A stretch of 64,000 bases of DNA from Anadara kagoshimensis (GCA_021292105.1 CM037868.1:24121908-24185907); one strand, 5' to 3'. Shown: positions 1 to 39,909, counted from the stretch's first letter. The notes: generated from the sequence alone by a model not told the origin. Translations and numbers: made by a program.

Positions 1-250
1 ACTTTGGAACGGACAAGTTAGGTTAGACACGTGAACTTCCACCAAAAGTGAGGCCGGGTGCTCCGGAAGGGTAAGCACCTCCTGTTTAGCTAGCTACACC
101 CGAAACGTGTGTAATCAAAATTGTGTGAAAGGAACATGGAACTATGAGACGTCAAATATATCCAAGGCAATCCTGGACACAGAGACATCAAACTTATCAA
201 CAATACTGTGATGACGGCCATAAAACTTCATATAATTGTGAAATGATTTA
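1..250 (+). repeat. Dispersed repeat family R1, copy 1
   Basis: Interspersed repeat recognised by the shared segment GTGAGGCCGGGTGCTCCGGA followed by 'cacctcctgtttagctagct' and a tail mentioning 'gacgtcaaatatatcc'. Related copies lie near 5.33, 6.47, 9.1, 10.1, 17.3 and 17.9 kb and, inverted, near 24.7 and 48.2 kb. I see no coding capacity, no clear terminal inverted repeats and no pol III boxes, so the class is unknown. The copy is cut by the window edge. Confidence 0.7.
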
Positions 251-508
251 TTTTATCACCCATGAGATATTTTCCAAGGATAAAATTTTCTTGTGAGATT
301 TGTTATATGAATATATTTATAGAGGTTAATATTATCCATGGATAATATTTTACGGAATACGTCTTGACATTCCGCCGGATATATTTTACTATGAATTTAT
401 ATCCAACTGGACAAATTTTCACCCGGATAAAATTATCGATTACAATTTGCAAGTCGACACTGATCTTGATACACCTACAATACATTGAGAATAGGTTTAG
501 TGTGTATA

Positions 509-1510
509 TTATATAAATATTACATTTCTGACAGGGTTACAGTCGAGGAAGCATTGTTTGCCGAGGCGATAGCCGAGAATGCCTCAAATTCACAGTCATT
601 TGAGCTAAGAAATTTACTAGACAAAACGCGTAAGCATGACCCGCTTAATGGTCCGTTAAGTTGGTGCAGAGTCTTTGATGATTTGGCAAGATACACATTG
701 TCAATCTCGACAAACATAATTTGCTGTTGTAACATACGAATGTAAACAATATCAATAACAATAAGACGCTTGCGTAGATACAACTGAAAACATGTTTCGT
801 TCAACGGGCAGACGTGATCCAGTGAAGGGAGGCGACTCGAACAAAAGTACTGTCACATAGTCACGCGCGGCGCTATGTCACATTATAACTTTTATGTTAC
901 AGTACAATTGTTACATAGCTCTTATCCAATGAAATTGCTAGATTTTTACATAAGGTGTTAATAATATAAATATTACATTTCTGACACCCTGACAGAAATG
1001 TAATATTTATTTTATTACACCGAATGCTTGTTTTATTTTACCAATACATGATGTGCATCCTGCGTCTTTAGTAATGTCTATACCAATTTTAATTCGGCAA
1101 TTTATCGACCGGGAATGCCTCAAATGCATAGTCATTTCAGCCAAGAATTTTAAGAAACGTATCCACAGCCCGCTTAATGATCCGTTTAGTTGATGCAGAG
1201 TCTTTAGACTCTAACAAATTGCCAAGATAGTCATTGTCAACCTCGACAAACATCATCCGTTGTTGTTACAGACGAATGTAAACAATATCAATAACAATGA
1301 GACGCTTGCCGTAGACACAACTGAAAACATGTTTTGTTCAAAGCGCTGACGTGATCCAGTGAAGGGAGGCGACTCAAACAAACGTACTGTCACATAGTCA
1401 CGCGCAGCGCTATGTGGCATTATAAATTTTATGTGACAGTTCAAATTGTTACATAGCTCTTATCCAATGAAATTGCTAGATTTTTACATAAGGTGTAATA
1501 ATATAATATA
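509..1510. repeat. Two direct copies of a ~430-bp repeat
   Basis: The segment around 575-960 (cacagtcattt, ccgcttaatggtccgtt, acgtgatccagtgaagggaggcgac, cacatagtcacgcgcg) reappears around 1,110-1,500 with scattered substitutions and small indels. Short ORFs across it are disrupted between copies, so it is treated as non-coding. The first copy is bordered on both sides by the direct repeat 'ataaatattacatttctgaca' (about 511 and 966), which may mark an element edge. Confidence 0.6.
966..1010. repeat. 18-bp perfect inverted repeat (hairpin)
   Basis: Arms at 966-983 and 993-1010 are exact reverse complements (ATAAATATTACATTTCTG) with a 9-base loop. The same arm occurs once more at about 511-528, at the start of the duplicated repeat, so the hairpin is probably two abutting element ends rather than a terminator. 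Confidence 0.7.
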
Positions 1511-3401
1511 TTGCATTCGAGAGTGAGGGAGATTTGATCAGCTTCAACACGTCATATTTCTCGAAGGCAAAGTCTGAAGGATATTTGACTTGTTGTGAAC
1601 AAAGTTCATATCTCCCTCACTCAAAGGTCATAAGTTGTTTATTATATCAAAACGAAAGATCATCATGGTATAAAAAAAAAATTGGTCTTGTCTTGTTTTG
1701 AAAAACGTGTTTCTCATACCTTTTATGAATCAAATTAATTTTAAACTCAAAATTAGAATCGTTTTCGGATATTGTATATTTAATGTTGCACAACGATGTT
1801 ATTATTTTTAAAAAAGGTTTAACATTGTATCCTTACAAACTAAGGTAAAAGTAATATATTGTTTATAACAAAATATATAAAAGATTTACTTGATAATGAT
1901 GGTAGGTCAAACACACACGGGGTCAATTTAATGTTAAATCTATTCTACTTTCAACGAGAATCGAAAAATTGAATTTATTTTTATATTGTCGATCGTAAAA
2001 AATCAAAATTCTATAACACTTTTTTGGAAAGAGCCACCATATTAGCTAAACCAACATCATCTTATGCATTCGAATAGCTTGTAAAATTGCGATGAAATAG
2101 CAAATTTATTTACTTCATAATCTATTGTTAAAAAATATAAACAGAATCCAATACAAACAGTCATTATTGCATCGAAAATAAAGACGGCTGGCATGATAAA
2201 TTGGTTAAATGTTAGTTATTGACGAGTATATGTGAAACTTTGAAAATCTTGTTACAATGCGTTTTTTATCGTAATAAGAACAAATGGTTGGGTTGCGCAA
2301 GTTTAAGAATCTGTTCAGATCGAGATAAAAAACCGAGATGGTACAAGACACTTTTATCTGTAAAAGCCACCAAAGCCTTTGACAATACACCAGACAAAAT
2401 GCACCTCTACTCAACCAGAGAGACAATGTTATATGTGTGCTGAAATATAACCGAAGCCTGAAAAGGAAAAAGTGCATTCCGAGTTTCCAGATGTCAAATA
2501 ATTAGTGTTACTTAAGACTTTTGTGTTATCATGTTAGCTTTTCGTTGATGATCGGATCCGAAAATGGAGAGAATAATAAAAATAAAATATCACATACCCA
2601 TTGGTAAATGCTTGGTATTCAAAGTCTATGCAAACTATTAATGTTAATTGTCTTATGTAGATATGAACATTATATATCCAAATTATTTTATTCAAATTAT
2701 CGTTTCCTTTAAGAAATTTATAATTAATATAATATTTCAGTTTTCAAATTATAATACATAACTTATGTTCCTGATAACATGTGTTATCAACAAATAGTTA
2801 ACACATACTGGAGTTTGAGGACATTGATCTGTCAATAATAAATCAAACAAAACGGCAATTAAATACAAGTGCATATATAGAAAATAGTACATGGCTTTTT
2901 CCTATCACAACTCGTATCGGCTTAAGGCATCCATATCCTCCCAAGGGCCAATATGAGGTGTGATATGGAAAAAGTCATGTAATATTTTTTATCACTTAGA
3001 TTACAAATTTACTTTCATAACATTTTGAATGGATAAAGTCATTACAAGTACAATAATTTTGTTTTATACATGTATGAAATGCAAACTAGGACAGAAATTG
3101 ATAACACCCAGTGTAAGCCTATTCTGATCATCAGATCATTTTAGACTGTTCTTATGATCAATAGTCTTGTTTTTGAAAATGTTTTGGCTAAACTGTCTTG
3201 AATGAGTCATTGTAATCTTTTGGGTGAAACAGATGTATGAGGTTTTGTTTCTTTTTTATATTAAAGTGGCCTGTGCAATTTTCAATTCTTATGTTACTTT
3301 CATTTTATGTTTATTTGAATGTATTTGAATAGTTAATCTTTTTGTTGTTGGTGAACATGTGAAAATAACTTCGGATGTACATTGTCCGGTCCTGTTGACC
3401 T

Positions 3402-3454
<53 letters not shown>

Positions 3455-4256
3455 AACAGTATTTTGATTTGCAATTGTAAGTTTGCAATGTTTATCTCAG
3501 ATTTCTTTGATTTTAACCTGTGCTTTTTATTTTCAGTGGATGTATTTCAAATATACACGTAATGTTCTTTTTCTGAAGAAATTTGGAAAATAGTCTCACA
3601 ACACGCTGTCTCTTGGCGCATATATAGCATTCGTAAATGATCCTAGTAAGAAAAACAAGTTCATTGCCGAAGTTCGTGCTTCTCTTTGTATAATCATGCC
3701 GTTTCGAAATAAGTTCAAAGCTTTACTAGGGCTTTAAGCTCCGTTAATCTAATACACCATACTAGTCATCATCGCACCAATGTACTATATAACTATATAG
3801 ATATAGCTCTATTATACTTTGCTTTTGTAAAAATGAAAGCAAAATCGCTATCCAAATTCAAATGACCTTAAAGCTAATCGTCGATTCTTTGATTCATTAA
3901 ACATCATTCAAAACCGCCTTATCAAAAGAATGCAAACAAAACATTTAAAAGGAAATATTTTATTTAGGTTTACAGAAAATTGAAAATAGAACTATATATT
4001 CTTCTTTATCTTATTCTGTTTCCATTTTCTTTGACTCTACAAATAAAAAACAGAATCTCAACACAATTAAACCGGATATCCTAACATTATGATTAATTTT
4101 ATCATTACAAAAAAAGTGGGAATTTACGTAAAATGATGACTATGATTATCGAAAAAGTCATAAGCTTCATATAACCTACAAGCGTCAAAGTTGCTGTCCC
4201 CGCAGCAAAAAATAAGCGAGACTCTTTTGACACTTAGTCGATATTAAGTAGTTTAT
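1511..4256. other. AT-rich non-coding stretch
   Basis: No gene, exon or structured RNA seen on either strand. It contains a poly(T) run of roughly 46 bases at about 3,402-3,447. The short ORFs over and around the T-run are translation of low-complexity sequence. Confidence 0.6.
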
Positions 4257-4434
4257 TACTGTAAACGTATTTGATTTCGCGTGTACTTATTTTCGCGTTA
4301 TAGGAAATAAAGACGTATCCGTATAGTTAAATTTTCAAGTTTTTGAAATATTCACTAGAAACAATAAGCATAATACAAACGACCGCAAAAAAAGCGAAAA
4401 TTTGTACACCACGAAAATAAAGACGTTTACAGTA
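4257..4434. mobile_element. 178-bp MITE with TACTGTAAACGT ends
   Basis: Perfect 12-bp terminal inverted repeats: TACTGTAAACGT at 4,257-4,268 and ACGTTTACAGTA at 4,423-4,434. The interior is rich in TTTCGCG-type words. A second, older copy occupies about 27,975-28,447 and is split by a SINE. There is no coding capacity. The superfamily is not assigned because the target duplication (possibly TTTA) is ambiguous. Confidence 0.75.
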
Positions 4435-5587
4435 TTTAATTTACCCGTGATACTTTCCTGTACATAGTCATTTCTCTTGGGTATTTTAAATTTTCTGACA
4501 GATAAAATGACATGAAATATAAACATTTTGATATGAAATTGTACTTTTTAAAAAAAATTACTTACATTAAACAAATTGTCTTAGTAGTAACGTCCTGAAA
4601 TATAAATAATAATTTTATATTCATTTAAAATTTCAAAGTGATATTCATTAATTGGAACAGTTTTGCCTTAAATACCTAATTTAACTGTAGTTGGTAATAT
4701 TTTTAAAATTCACCTTTCACTGAACGATCGCAAAAACACAATTGGACTTTTGCTGACGAAATAGCCATATTTGGATATTTTCATAATTAGATGTAACTTT
4801 ATCATGGCTGCAGATGAATATGTTATTAAAGCACATAATTACAAAGCAAACTTAACCCGGAACCTTTATTTGCCAAAAACTGCTCAGGGCAGTTCAGAAG
4901 CGCTCGTACGTAGATACCTCCCCTACCATGATCTCTCATAAACAACCCTTTTCTAAAAACCCGTTTTATATATGTCTGGTATGAATGTTCGAGAATCTAG
5001 CAAAGACAGAAACATCGCTGAAATATCGTTGACATTTAATGTAAATATTATTACTTAAAGTTTAAGTGAAATGTAGTTTATCTAAATCAGCTTTGTATCT
5101 GCGAACAATAAAATATCCAATTTTGGAAATGGCGATATTGAGATTAGATATTTCATTAAGGGAAATAAATAATTGAATATGTCATCGCTATGGACAAATG
5201 ACGACAACATCTCAGTACGAGCTTGATGTCCATATTGAGACAGAAAATAAATTAAAGCTCTTGGTTTCTTTTTTAAGTAAAACTTTAGTAAGCTGGCAAA
5301 TAAGTTAAACGAGTAAAACAATAGGGAAGTGAGGCCGGGTGATCCGGGAGGGGAAACTTCCTGTTAGCTAGCCTCACCAATTATATGTGAAATCGAAATT
5401 GAGAACGAAACGAACATGTCTTTCAGTAAGTTATACATTGTGTTTATGATATAGTCTTTTGGAAACCATATGATGCTTGATAAAATAACCTGAATATCTG
5501 TTCAGCGCTGGATATTTGTATCTTGACTTACCGTTTTCTGTATATATAATAACATTTCAAAAACCAAAGGATTGTTTAATATCTTAC
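4435..5587. other. Non-coding stretch with partial R1 repeat
   Basis: AT-rich sequence with no supported exon. A partial copy of repeat R1 begins near 5,329 (gtgaggccgggtgatccggg). If the EGF-like gene ends inside this window, its unseen terminal exon and 3' UTR should lie here or further left; I could not recognise them. Confidence 0.5.
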
Positions 5588-33265
<27,678 letters not shown>

Positions 33266-33348
33266 GATAACTATATACAATACAAATATAGTGTCCCTGC
33301 TCCCTCTGGTAAACTTGTGGTCCTTCTGTTTTTAGCTAATTAAATCCA

Positions 33349-33357
33349 CTATTTATA
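33349..33357 (-). promoter_or_regulatory. TATA box of the EGF-like gene
   Basis: On the minus strand TATAAATAG lies about 85-90 bases upstream of the signal-peptide ATG at 33,265. A start site about 30 bases downstream would give a 5' UTR of roughly 60 bases. No clear initiator was recognised. Confidence 0.55.
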
Positions 33358-33399
33358 TGGAAATTCTACCAGTCGCATCGATTTTCTTATATAAATTTA

Positions 33400-33916
33400 T
33401 ATAAAATTCTTATTTATTGACTTTGTTAGTTAAGAGGTTTAATCTGAGTCTTTGTCCTCGTAGTATAAAAAACACAAACATATGTCGTATCATAAACGCT
33501 AAGTAGAAATGTAAAACACATATTTATGTTGCTTGATTTCATTAAAACTGCGTGTTTCTGCGTGATTTGCTTTTAACATCATTAAGGATGATAATCGCTT
33601 TAAACCCGGTCTTTAAAGAATCTTATTTCTTCACACTTGATTAATTCGAACACATTGTTCGTCTAACTTGGACTTGTGTTTCAAAATGGCATCAACACAT
33701 TTTTTGTTTAACAGATGTAAAAATTGCTTCTTGTGTTAACTGTAAACATGAAGGCGAAATAACGGTCATTATATTATATGGAATCTTAAGAAACTAAAGC
33801 TTAAGCTTTCTTCTCTCAAATTTGGGTATATTCGCACTGAAACTGCACGCGTTCAAAGCCGGTTAATTTTTAAAAAGGTTATGATAAGCAACCATTTAAA
33901 TGGTCTAACTATTCAA

Positions 33917-33965
<49 letters not shown>

Positions 33966-34250
33966 CTGTCTATAGCTTGCTTCCACCGTGTGATCAGTGA
34001 AAAATTAAAAAGTCATGGTCGCAGAGCACTAGTACTGTACCTTTCTTACAAAGTTATCTGTCTTTAAAATGTCGGGGTCACAGAGCATGGTCCCTTAGTA
34101 ACAATTGAAATTGTCGATTAATCTCCTTCGCAACCATGCGTGATTGTGATCAGTTCATTTACAAACAGTTATTATATGAGTATACTTGAAACATTTAAAC
34201 TGAGGGCCAAGGCATGATCCTTTAGCAACCGGCACATATAGTTTATGTTT
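33400..34250. other. Region upstream of the EGF-like gene; (GT)n
   Basis: No gene seen. A (GT)n microsatellite of about 21 repeats occupies 33,921-33,962. Confidence 0.6.
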
Positions 34251-34480
34251 ATACCCCCCCCCCCCCGCTTAAAAAGTGGGGGGGGGGGTTATATAGTGAT
34301 AGGGGTTCCGTTCATGTGTCCTTCCGTTACACCTTAGGGTACCTATCTCATCCGCAACTCCTCCTAAACCCTTCAATGGATTTTCTTGAAACTTTCACAC
34401 AATCTTTGTGATATAATGTAGATGTGCACCTCCTATTAAAAAATTTGATCCGATGGATTTGCGGGGGTATTTTTGTGAGC
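34250..34480. mobile_element. MITE-like repeat with ATACCCCC ends and a C/G-run hairpin
   Basis: Starts with a C-run (about 34,254-34,266), then cttaaaaagt and a G-run ending ttatat, forming a strong hairpin. The interior 'ttgaaactttcacacaatc' is typical of this repeat class and it ends near gcgggggtatttttgtgagc. Same end structure as the element at 7.2-7.4 kb. Confidence 0.5.
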
Positions 34481-34499
34481 TTGTGGCTCACAGTTTTTC

Positions 34500-35060
34500 T
34501 AGTTTATTTATTTATTCAGCATTTACGCCAACTTCACAAAAAAAGTCGAGCTGATTGCAGAGAAAACACATAACAATACAAAACATATGAAAATCAAATG
34601 ATTACATAGAGGAATCATAACAATACAAGACATATGACGATCAAATACAGGTTAGTTTGGTACTCGTACCATAGATTATGAACCATTACTCAGTTTGGAC
34701 CCCTCTCTCTCAGTCTGAGTGACTGTTTTATAAAGGATATGTTCAAATGTAGGATTAAGAAGATACTGTATTTTCTCCGACTAAATTGTTTTTTATATCA
34801 AATTCATGGAAATAGTTACTTATATGTTTAAAGAGATGGTCTCTCAGTTCTGCATTAATTTGGCATGATAGAAAAAAGTGCCGCTGAGTTCATCCTCAAT
34901 AGTGTTGCATGTTATACAGAGTCTACTATCTCTAGGAATCTTTTTATATCGCTTAAGAAATTTTGTAAATGGAAAATTAAGTGAAAGAATTTCTCATGGT
35001 GCGTAAAACACCATTGATGTTAACTTTTTACAAGTTGTAGCTTTACGTTTTACTAGGAAT
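34500..35060 (-). pseudogene. LINE 3' remnant with reverse-transcriptase zinc-knuckle end
   Basis: Read on the minus strand, a FPFTKFLKRYKKIPRDSRLC segment, a C-x2-C and a downstream IEDE segment resemble the cysteine-containing C-terminal end of non-LTR retrotransposon polyproteins, followed by LRDHLFKHISNYFHEFD in another frame. At least one frameshift lies near 34,875. A short (ATTT)n at 34,502-34,517 may be the tail. The upstream RT domain is missing. Confidence 0.5.
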
Positions 35061-35190
35061 ACTACTGTTTTTTAACCTTATTAACTGAGATATTGATAAT
35101 ATATTCCACTTTTCAAAAAAAAATAATAATCAGAAAAAAAAAATAATATAACGGCAAAAATCTGGAAATAGAATCCTTTGGTCCTATTCG

Positions 35191-35222
<32 letters not shown>

Positions 35223-35672
35223 TATAAATGTTAGTGTTATTTCAGCAACATTGCACACGATTATTTCGAGAGATTTGGTTGAATGCCCTTGATTTGCAAA
35301 AGTGACACAAGGTGTCGCCTCGCCTCACAGGAAACGGAGCGGCCATGATCTACTTTACAGAGTACCTGTCTCTACTTTCGTTTTACAGCACAGAATGTAA
35401 CATCTACAATATACTGAGGTGCTTACTTACAAAACAATAATTGATGAGTGAATATATATATACAGGTGTTCGTATATCTGCATATCTTTATGCCCTGCTG
35501 TCTGTATGAATAATTTATGCATGGTACTTGTAAGTTGCTGGAAATATCTGTATCTTTTACATTGTTTTATATGCATACCAGGATAACACGTGTTGAAATG
35601 AGATAGTGGGTGGTAGATTTAGCAACTATCGAATAGGAAACGAATATTTTCCTCTATTCAAAATCCTAATAT

Positions 35673-35727
<55 letters not shown>

Positions 35728-36980
35728 GTCAAAACATATCCACTTATTGCACAAATTCGAGAGAATGATTTTTGTATTTGTCCCATAATTATTTACAATT
35801 ACAAGAACCATATATATTACCTAAAATGTGTCCTATTACATAATGTAAAATGTCAAAATAAAGATCCTAATATCATTAATTGATTGAACAGGGTTTTATG
35901 GCCAACCAAATAGATTATGCTTATATTGAGGCATAACCATCTATATTTGAAGTGGCTGAAATTCTGACCTTGGGGCAATATGCAGGGAGGGACCTATTCT
36001 TTGAAATGCCATGCCTGGTATGGCATGGGGCATTATAGTTTAAATGTCTCCTCTGGAGGACCCAGTGACTAGGGTTCAAAATTAAGCAAGCAATTGTGCT
36101 AGATTCAATATAAATTTTGAAAATAGTGACCTAGAAGTCAACCCCATGTGATAAATTTAGCAACTAGTTATTCTTTAGTGTGAAAATAAAAACTTTGATT
36201 TAAATATTGGGAGCCATTGGTTCATGTAATTTCCACAAATTTTAAGTACCGCAGAGCCCCAGATAAGAGGCGTATCTGCGTAAATATGCTATTACTTTTT
36301 AAAAATACGCTTTAAAATTTAATTAAAAGCGTGCCAAAATGCATTGAAATTGCTCACTATGCTTTATATTTCCAGTACAACGTGTAACCATGATGTTGTA
36401 AACAAGTATCAATCGTCGGCATGCTTTCATACTAGCTAAAATTTGTTAAACGTTATAATGATCAAGATTGATGAACAAATTGAAAATGTAATGGAGACAA
36501 TTCTGGTCCAGAATTGTACTTTAAAATGACGGTCCAGATCAGCAGTTCCGGTCTCCAATCTTACCCCATATCATTTTCATTTCGCTTTTTATGTTGATCG
36601 TCATGTCACAAAATGTTGTCTGCTGTTAAAAAAGGCTATATGTGAGCAAACAGTCAGTAAGCGGTAGCAACAGTATCAATACACTTAGATTTTACAGCAT
36701 ACGCTTTAGAGAAAAAAAGTAGGGGGTAATGACCCTTTATGTCCAATTCTTATCTGGAGCTCTGGTGCCTGATAACAAAATCAGTCAAAATGGGAATTTA
36801 AATAGTAAACATGAAATGTATTGTGTATTTTGTTTAATTACTTTGAACGTAATCGCCAGCAACAAATGCAAAATATTTGATTGCTATAATAATTCTGGTA
36901 AAAAATTGCACTGGTTCCAATTTATTTAGCATCTAGAATTTAAAAGTCCTGTGCAGTATAAGTACCCACCAACAAAAGTT
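35060..36980. other. Non-coding stretch with microsatellites
   Basis: Contains (ATTT)n at about 35,193-35,224 and (CT)n at about 35,676-35,722. No exon, RNA gene or element ends recognised otherwise. Confidence 0.55.
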
Positions 36981-36989
36981 AATAGTTAT

Positions 36990-37445
36990 CCCTGGTGACT
37001 TTCATTTCTAAATGCTTAAGTGCTTGGTGAAAGAAAAGTTGCTACCTATTTTCAAGTCTTGGTTGAAACCTGGTTGTGGTTCAAATCCATGACCTCCTAC
37101 TTTCTCATATCAGACCACTGCAGTAGCTCGGTAGGATGCTCACTCAGTAAGTGGAAGGTCGTGGCTTCGTAACCCGACCGGGTCTGACCCAAGACTTGAA
37201 AATGGGTAGTGACTTTAATTTCCCCAAGTACTGGGCATTGCGAAATGAAAGTCATGGTTCTTTCGGATGGGAACTAAAATAAACGAGGTCCCGTGTCATG
37301 GTAGGCTTGGCACGATAGAGAATCCTGTTGTATAATGCCATCAGCACAACGCACAGGCAAAATTTCTGCACCTTTGCCTATAGCTGGCAACATCTCAATA
37401 TAAGTGAAATATTTTTGACTGGGATGTTAAACACCATTACTCAAC
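36990..37445. mobile_element. Two SINE family B copies, head to head
   Basis: A minus-strand fragment (about 36,990-37,115; 'tttctaaatgcttaagtgcttgg', 'ggttcaaatccatgacctcc') meets a plus-strand copy (about 37,125-37,445; 'gctcggtaggatgctcact', 'cccgaccgggtctgac', 'tgactgggatgttaaac'). The tRNA-like heads face each other. Confidence 0.65.
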
Positions 37446-37596
37446 TCTCAATACCTCATATCAAAGGAATTACATTGTTCACATGATCAGTGATTAGTCA
37501 GTCTTCTGTTATGTTACAAGTACCGGTACGTCCTGGAAAATGGAGAAAATATCCTGGAAAAGTCACAGAAAAATTAAATTGTGTTAGTTCTCAGTG

Positions 37597-38054
37597 ATTT
37601 TGTTTGCCTAAAATTACTACCTAATAAAGCAGAGATGAAGATTAGCAAGGGCCCAGTAGCCAATGGCTACTAAACATCAGCCAGGGCCCCTTAATGTTTA
37701 CACATTTTAGCTATTTATTACTATTAAAGAATTTAAAAATTCCATAATGAAATGAACTGGGCCCCTAACTCAAAGTAGTTAGGCTTCATCCCTGTAATGG
37801 TAGTTTCCCCTGAGGAAAATGATTAAATTTTCCCAATTTGACCACTAAAATTCCCAAAACAACAGTGATATATACTAGCAAATTACATCTAGTTGTCTTT
37901 ATCCACAAATTGTTAGATATTGTTGCAATATAACTTTTTCACAATGAGGATCCAAAGCTATTGCAAGCATGTCATTATGCAGTTTGCTGTATTTCAGAAC
38001 TTCAATTTTTTAAAAGGTAGAAGGTAGTTTTTAAAAAATGTAATAAAATCACTG
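37597..38054. mobile_element. MITE family D (CAGTGATTTTG ends), copy 1, GTTCT target duplication
   Basis: Ends CAGTGATTTTGTTTGCC and ...AAAATCACTG, flanked by perfect 5-bp repeats GTTCT (37,592-37,596 and 38,055-38,059). A family-B2 MITE is inserted within it (37,630-37,796). An inverted copy lies at 39,304-39,599. Confidence 0.8.
37630..37796. mobile_element. MITE family B2 (CAGGGATGAAG ends), nested copy
   Basis: Starts CAGAGATGAAGATTAGC and ends GGCTTCATCCCTG; interior 'ttagctatttattactatta'. Inserted in the 37.6-kb family-D MITE with flanks TAAAG/TAATG. The uninterrupted paralogue at 39.56 kb shows the empty site (aataaaggtag), confirming the insertion. Other copies at 58.7 and 59.9 kb. 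Confidence 0.8.
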
Positions 38055-38383
38055 GTTCTGGATGTAGGAATCTTGCTACCTACATTAGTACAGTCTACTC
38101 CATTTATTGTAATCGTTATGCATAATAAAGCATTTATAACACATGTTGTTACAGGTAATCTGATTTTCTGATTCATTAGCTTCAGATTTACATATACAGG
38201 TCATGACTTCAGTAAATAATGTAGGTAGTTGACATTTAGCAAAGTACATGTAGTACGTTTGTGTAATAGGAAAGGTTGAGTTCATATGAACTTAAACAGT
38301 GGGATCCTAAAAGGTCATTATACCATTGTGTCCAAAATAATAATTATGTCCCTGAATATACTGTATGGCCCTTCCACAGGGTT

Positions 38384-39122
38384 CAGGGTTCATACAGCCT
38401 TTAAAAGTCCCTAAATTTGATGCAGTGCCCTAAAATGTCCCTAAATTTGATGCTGTGCCCTAAAATGTCCTTAAATTTGATGCAGTGCCCTAAAACGTCC
38501 TTAAATATGATGCAGTGCCCTAAAAAGTCCCTAAATTTCATGCAGTGCCCTAAAAAGTCCCTAAATTTGATGCAGTACCCTAAAAAGTCCCTAAATTTCA
38601 TGCAGTGCCCTAAAAAGTCCCTAAATATGATGCAGTGCCCTAAAATGTCCCTAAATTTGATGCAGTACCCTAAAAAGTCCCTAAATTTGATGCAATGCCC
38701 TAAAAATTCCCTAAATATGATGCAGTGCCCTAAAAAGTCCCTAAATTTGATGCAGTACCCTAAAAAGTCCCTAAATTTGATGCAGTACCCTAAAAAGTCC
38801 CTAAATTTGGTAAGCATCCTAAAAGGTCCCTAAATTTGGTAAGCATCCTAATAAGGCCCTAAAATTTGCGAACAGTTACATGTTGGTACAATTTCTGCAC
38901 AAAATTTTTAAGAAAATTGACACGCTAGTTGTTGATTATTCTAAACATGTAGAAAACATATGCAGAAAGTCATAATATTTACTTCAGGTAATGACATAAA
39001 GTTTTCACACATAAGTACACTGCTTAAACTTGAAAAACTCTGGCCCTAATGTTTTTATATTTAGGCCCTGAAAAGGCCCTAAAACCCCTAAATTTTAGTC
39101 TCCATATTCTGTATGAACCCTG
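38384..39122. mobile_element. Inverted-repeat element containing a minisatellite
   Basis: Ends CAGGGTTCATACAG (38,384-38,397) and CTGTATGAACCCTG (39,109-39,122) are perfect inverted repeats of 14 bp. The interior carries CCCTAAA-type words throughout and the 30-bp array. No target duplication is recognisable. Confidence 0.6.
38400..38870. repeat. 30-bp minisatellite, ~16 units
   Basis: Unit close to cctaaaaagtccctaaatttgatgcagtgc. The length is divisible by three, so 138-codon ORFs are open on both strands (CPKKSLNLMQ and GHCIKFRDFL repeats); these are artefacts. Units at the right edge drift to 'aaatttggtaagcatcctaaaaggtcc'. Confidence 0.92.
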
Positions 39123-39303
39123 ATCCAAATGCTGAGATGAATTTTCCCAATGTGAATAAATCCAGCATAAATTTATAAATCTTAAGTTTTCCAAAACATT
39201 TTCCATTATGTTTTTTTTTTCCTGAAAATTGACATTTAAAGATAAAATATTCCATGTTCATGTGTATACTCGTGTACATGTATGGAGACCTTCAAAATAC
39301 TCA

Positions 39304-39599
39304 CAGTGATTTTGTTACACTTCTTAAAAACTACCTTCTGCCTTTTGAATTGGGAAAATTTGACGTTCTGAAATACAGCAAACTGTGTGATGACATGCTT
39401 GCAATAGCTTAGGATCCTCATTGCAAAGATGTTTTATTGTGACAATATTTAACATTACGTGGGTAAAGACAACTAGATTTAGTTTGCTAGTATATCTGTT
39501 TTTTTGGGGAATTTTAGCGGTCAAATTGGGAAATTTGAGTCAATTTTCCCAGGGGAAACTACCTTTATTCGGTAGTAATTTAGGCAAACAAAATCACTG
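39304..39599. mobile_element. MITE family D, copy 2 (inverted)
   Basis: Reverse complement of the 37,597-38,054 copy without the nested MITE. Ends CAGTGATTTTGTTAC and CAAAATCACTG; flanks actca/gctta differ by two transitions, compatible with an aged 5-bp duplication. Together the two copies bracket the 30-bp minisatellite element. Confidence 0.75.
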
Positions 39600-39802
39600 G
39601 CTTATACATTTGCCTATGGTGCTGCATTCAAACATTTGGCGATTAAGCTCCTACATATTCAAAACCTTTTGATTTTTTTTAAAAAAGGAAGAAATTGACC
39701 AATCACTCTTTAATCAAATATCTATGACACTTTTTAGTTGATATAAAAAAAATAAGGTTTAATATTATTGATTTTAACATATATCTCCATTTTTATTTTT
39801 AG

Positions 39803-39867
39803 GTACAGCAAATCGATTGTTTCCTGTAGAAAGACAGAAGGGATTACTGTTATATGACAGAACACAT
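39803..39867 (+). other. Candidate 5' UTR exon of the zinc-finger gene
   Basis: Preceded by a T-rich tract ending in TTTTTAG and followed by GTATGT. It could be a non-coding exon spliced to the acceptor at 41,380. Supported only by splice-site appearance. Confidence 0.22.
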
Positions 39868-39909
39868 GTATGTATATAATAGTTGTAACTTTATGTATTG
39901 TTTAAAAGT

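Noticed and set aside
485-804. 86- and 94-codon ORFs near the left edge
   Set aside because: Lie in a duplicated repeat; the second copy is broken by indels, so no coding constraint.
38401-38833. 138-codon ORFs on both strands
   Set aside because: Translation of a 30-bp minisatellite; simultaneous opposite-strand ORFs show it is a period effect.
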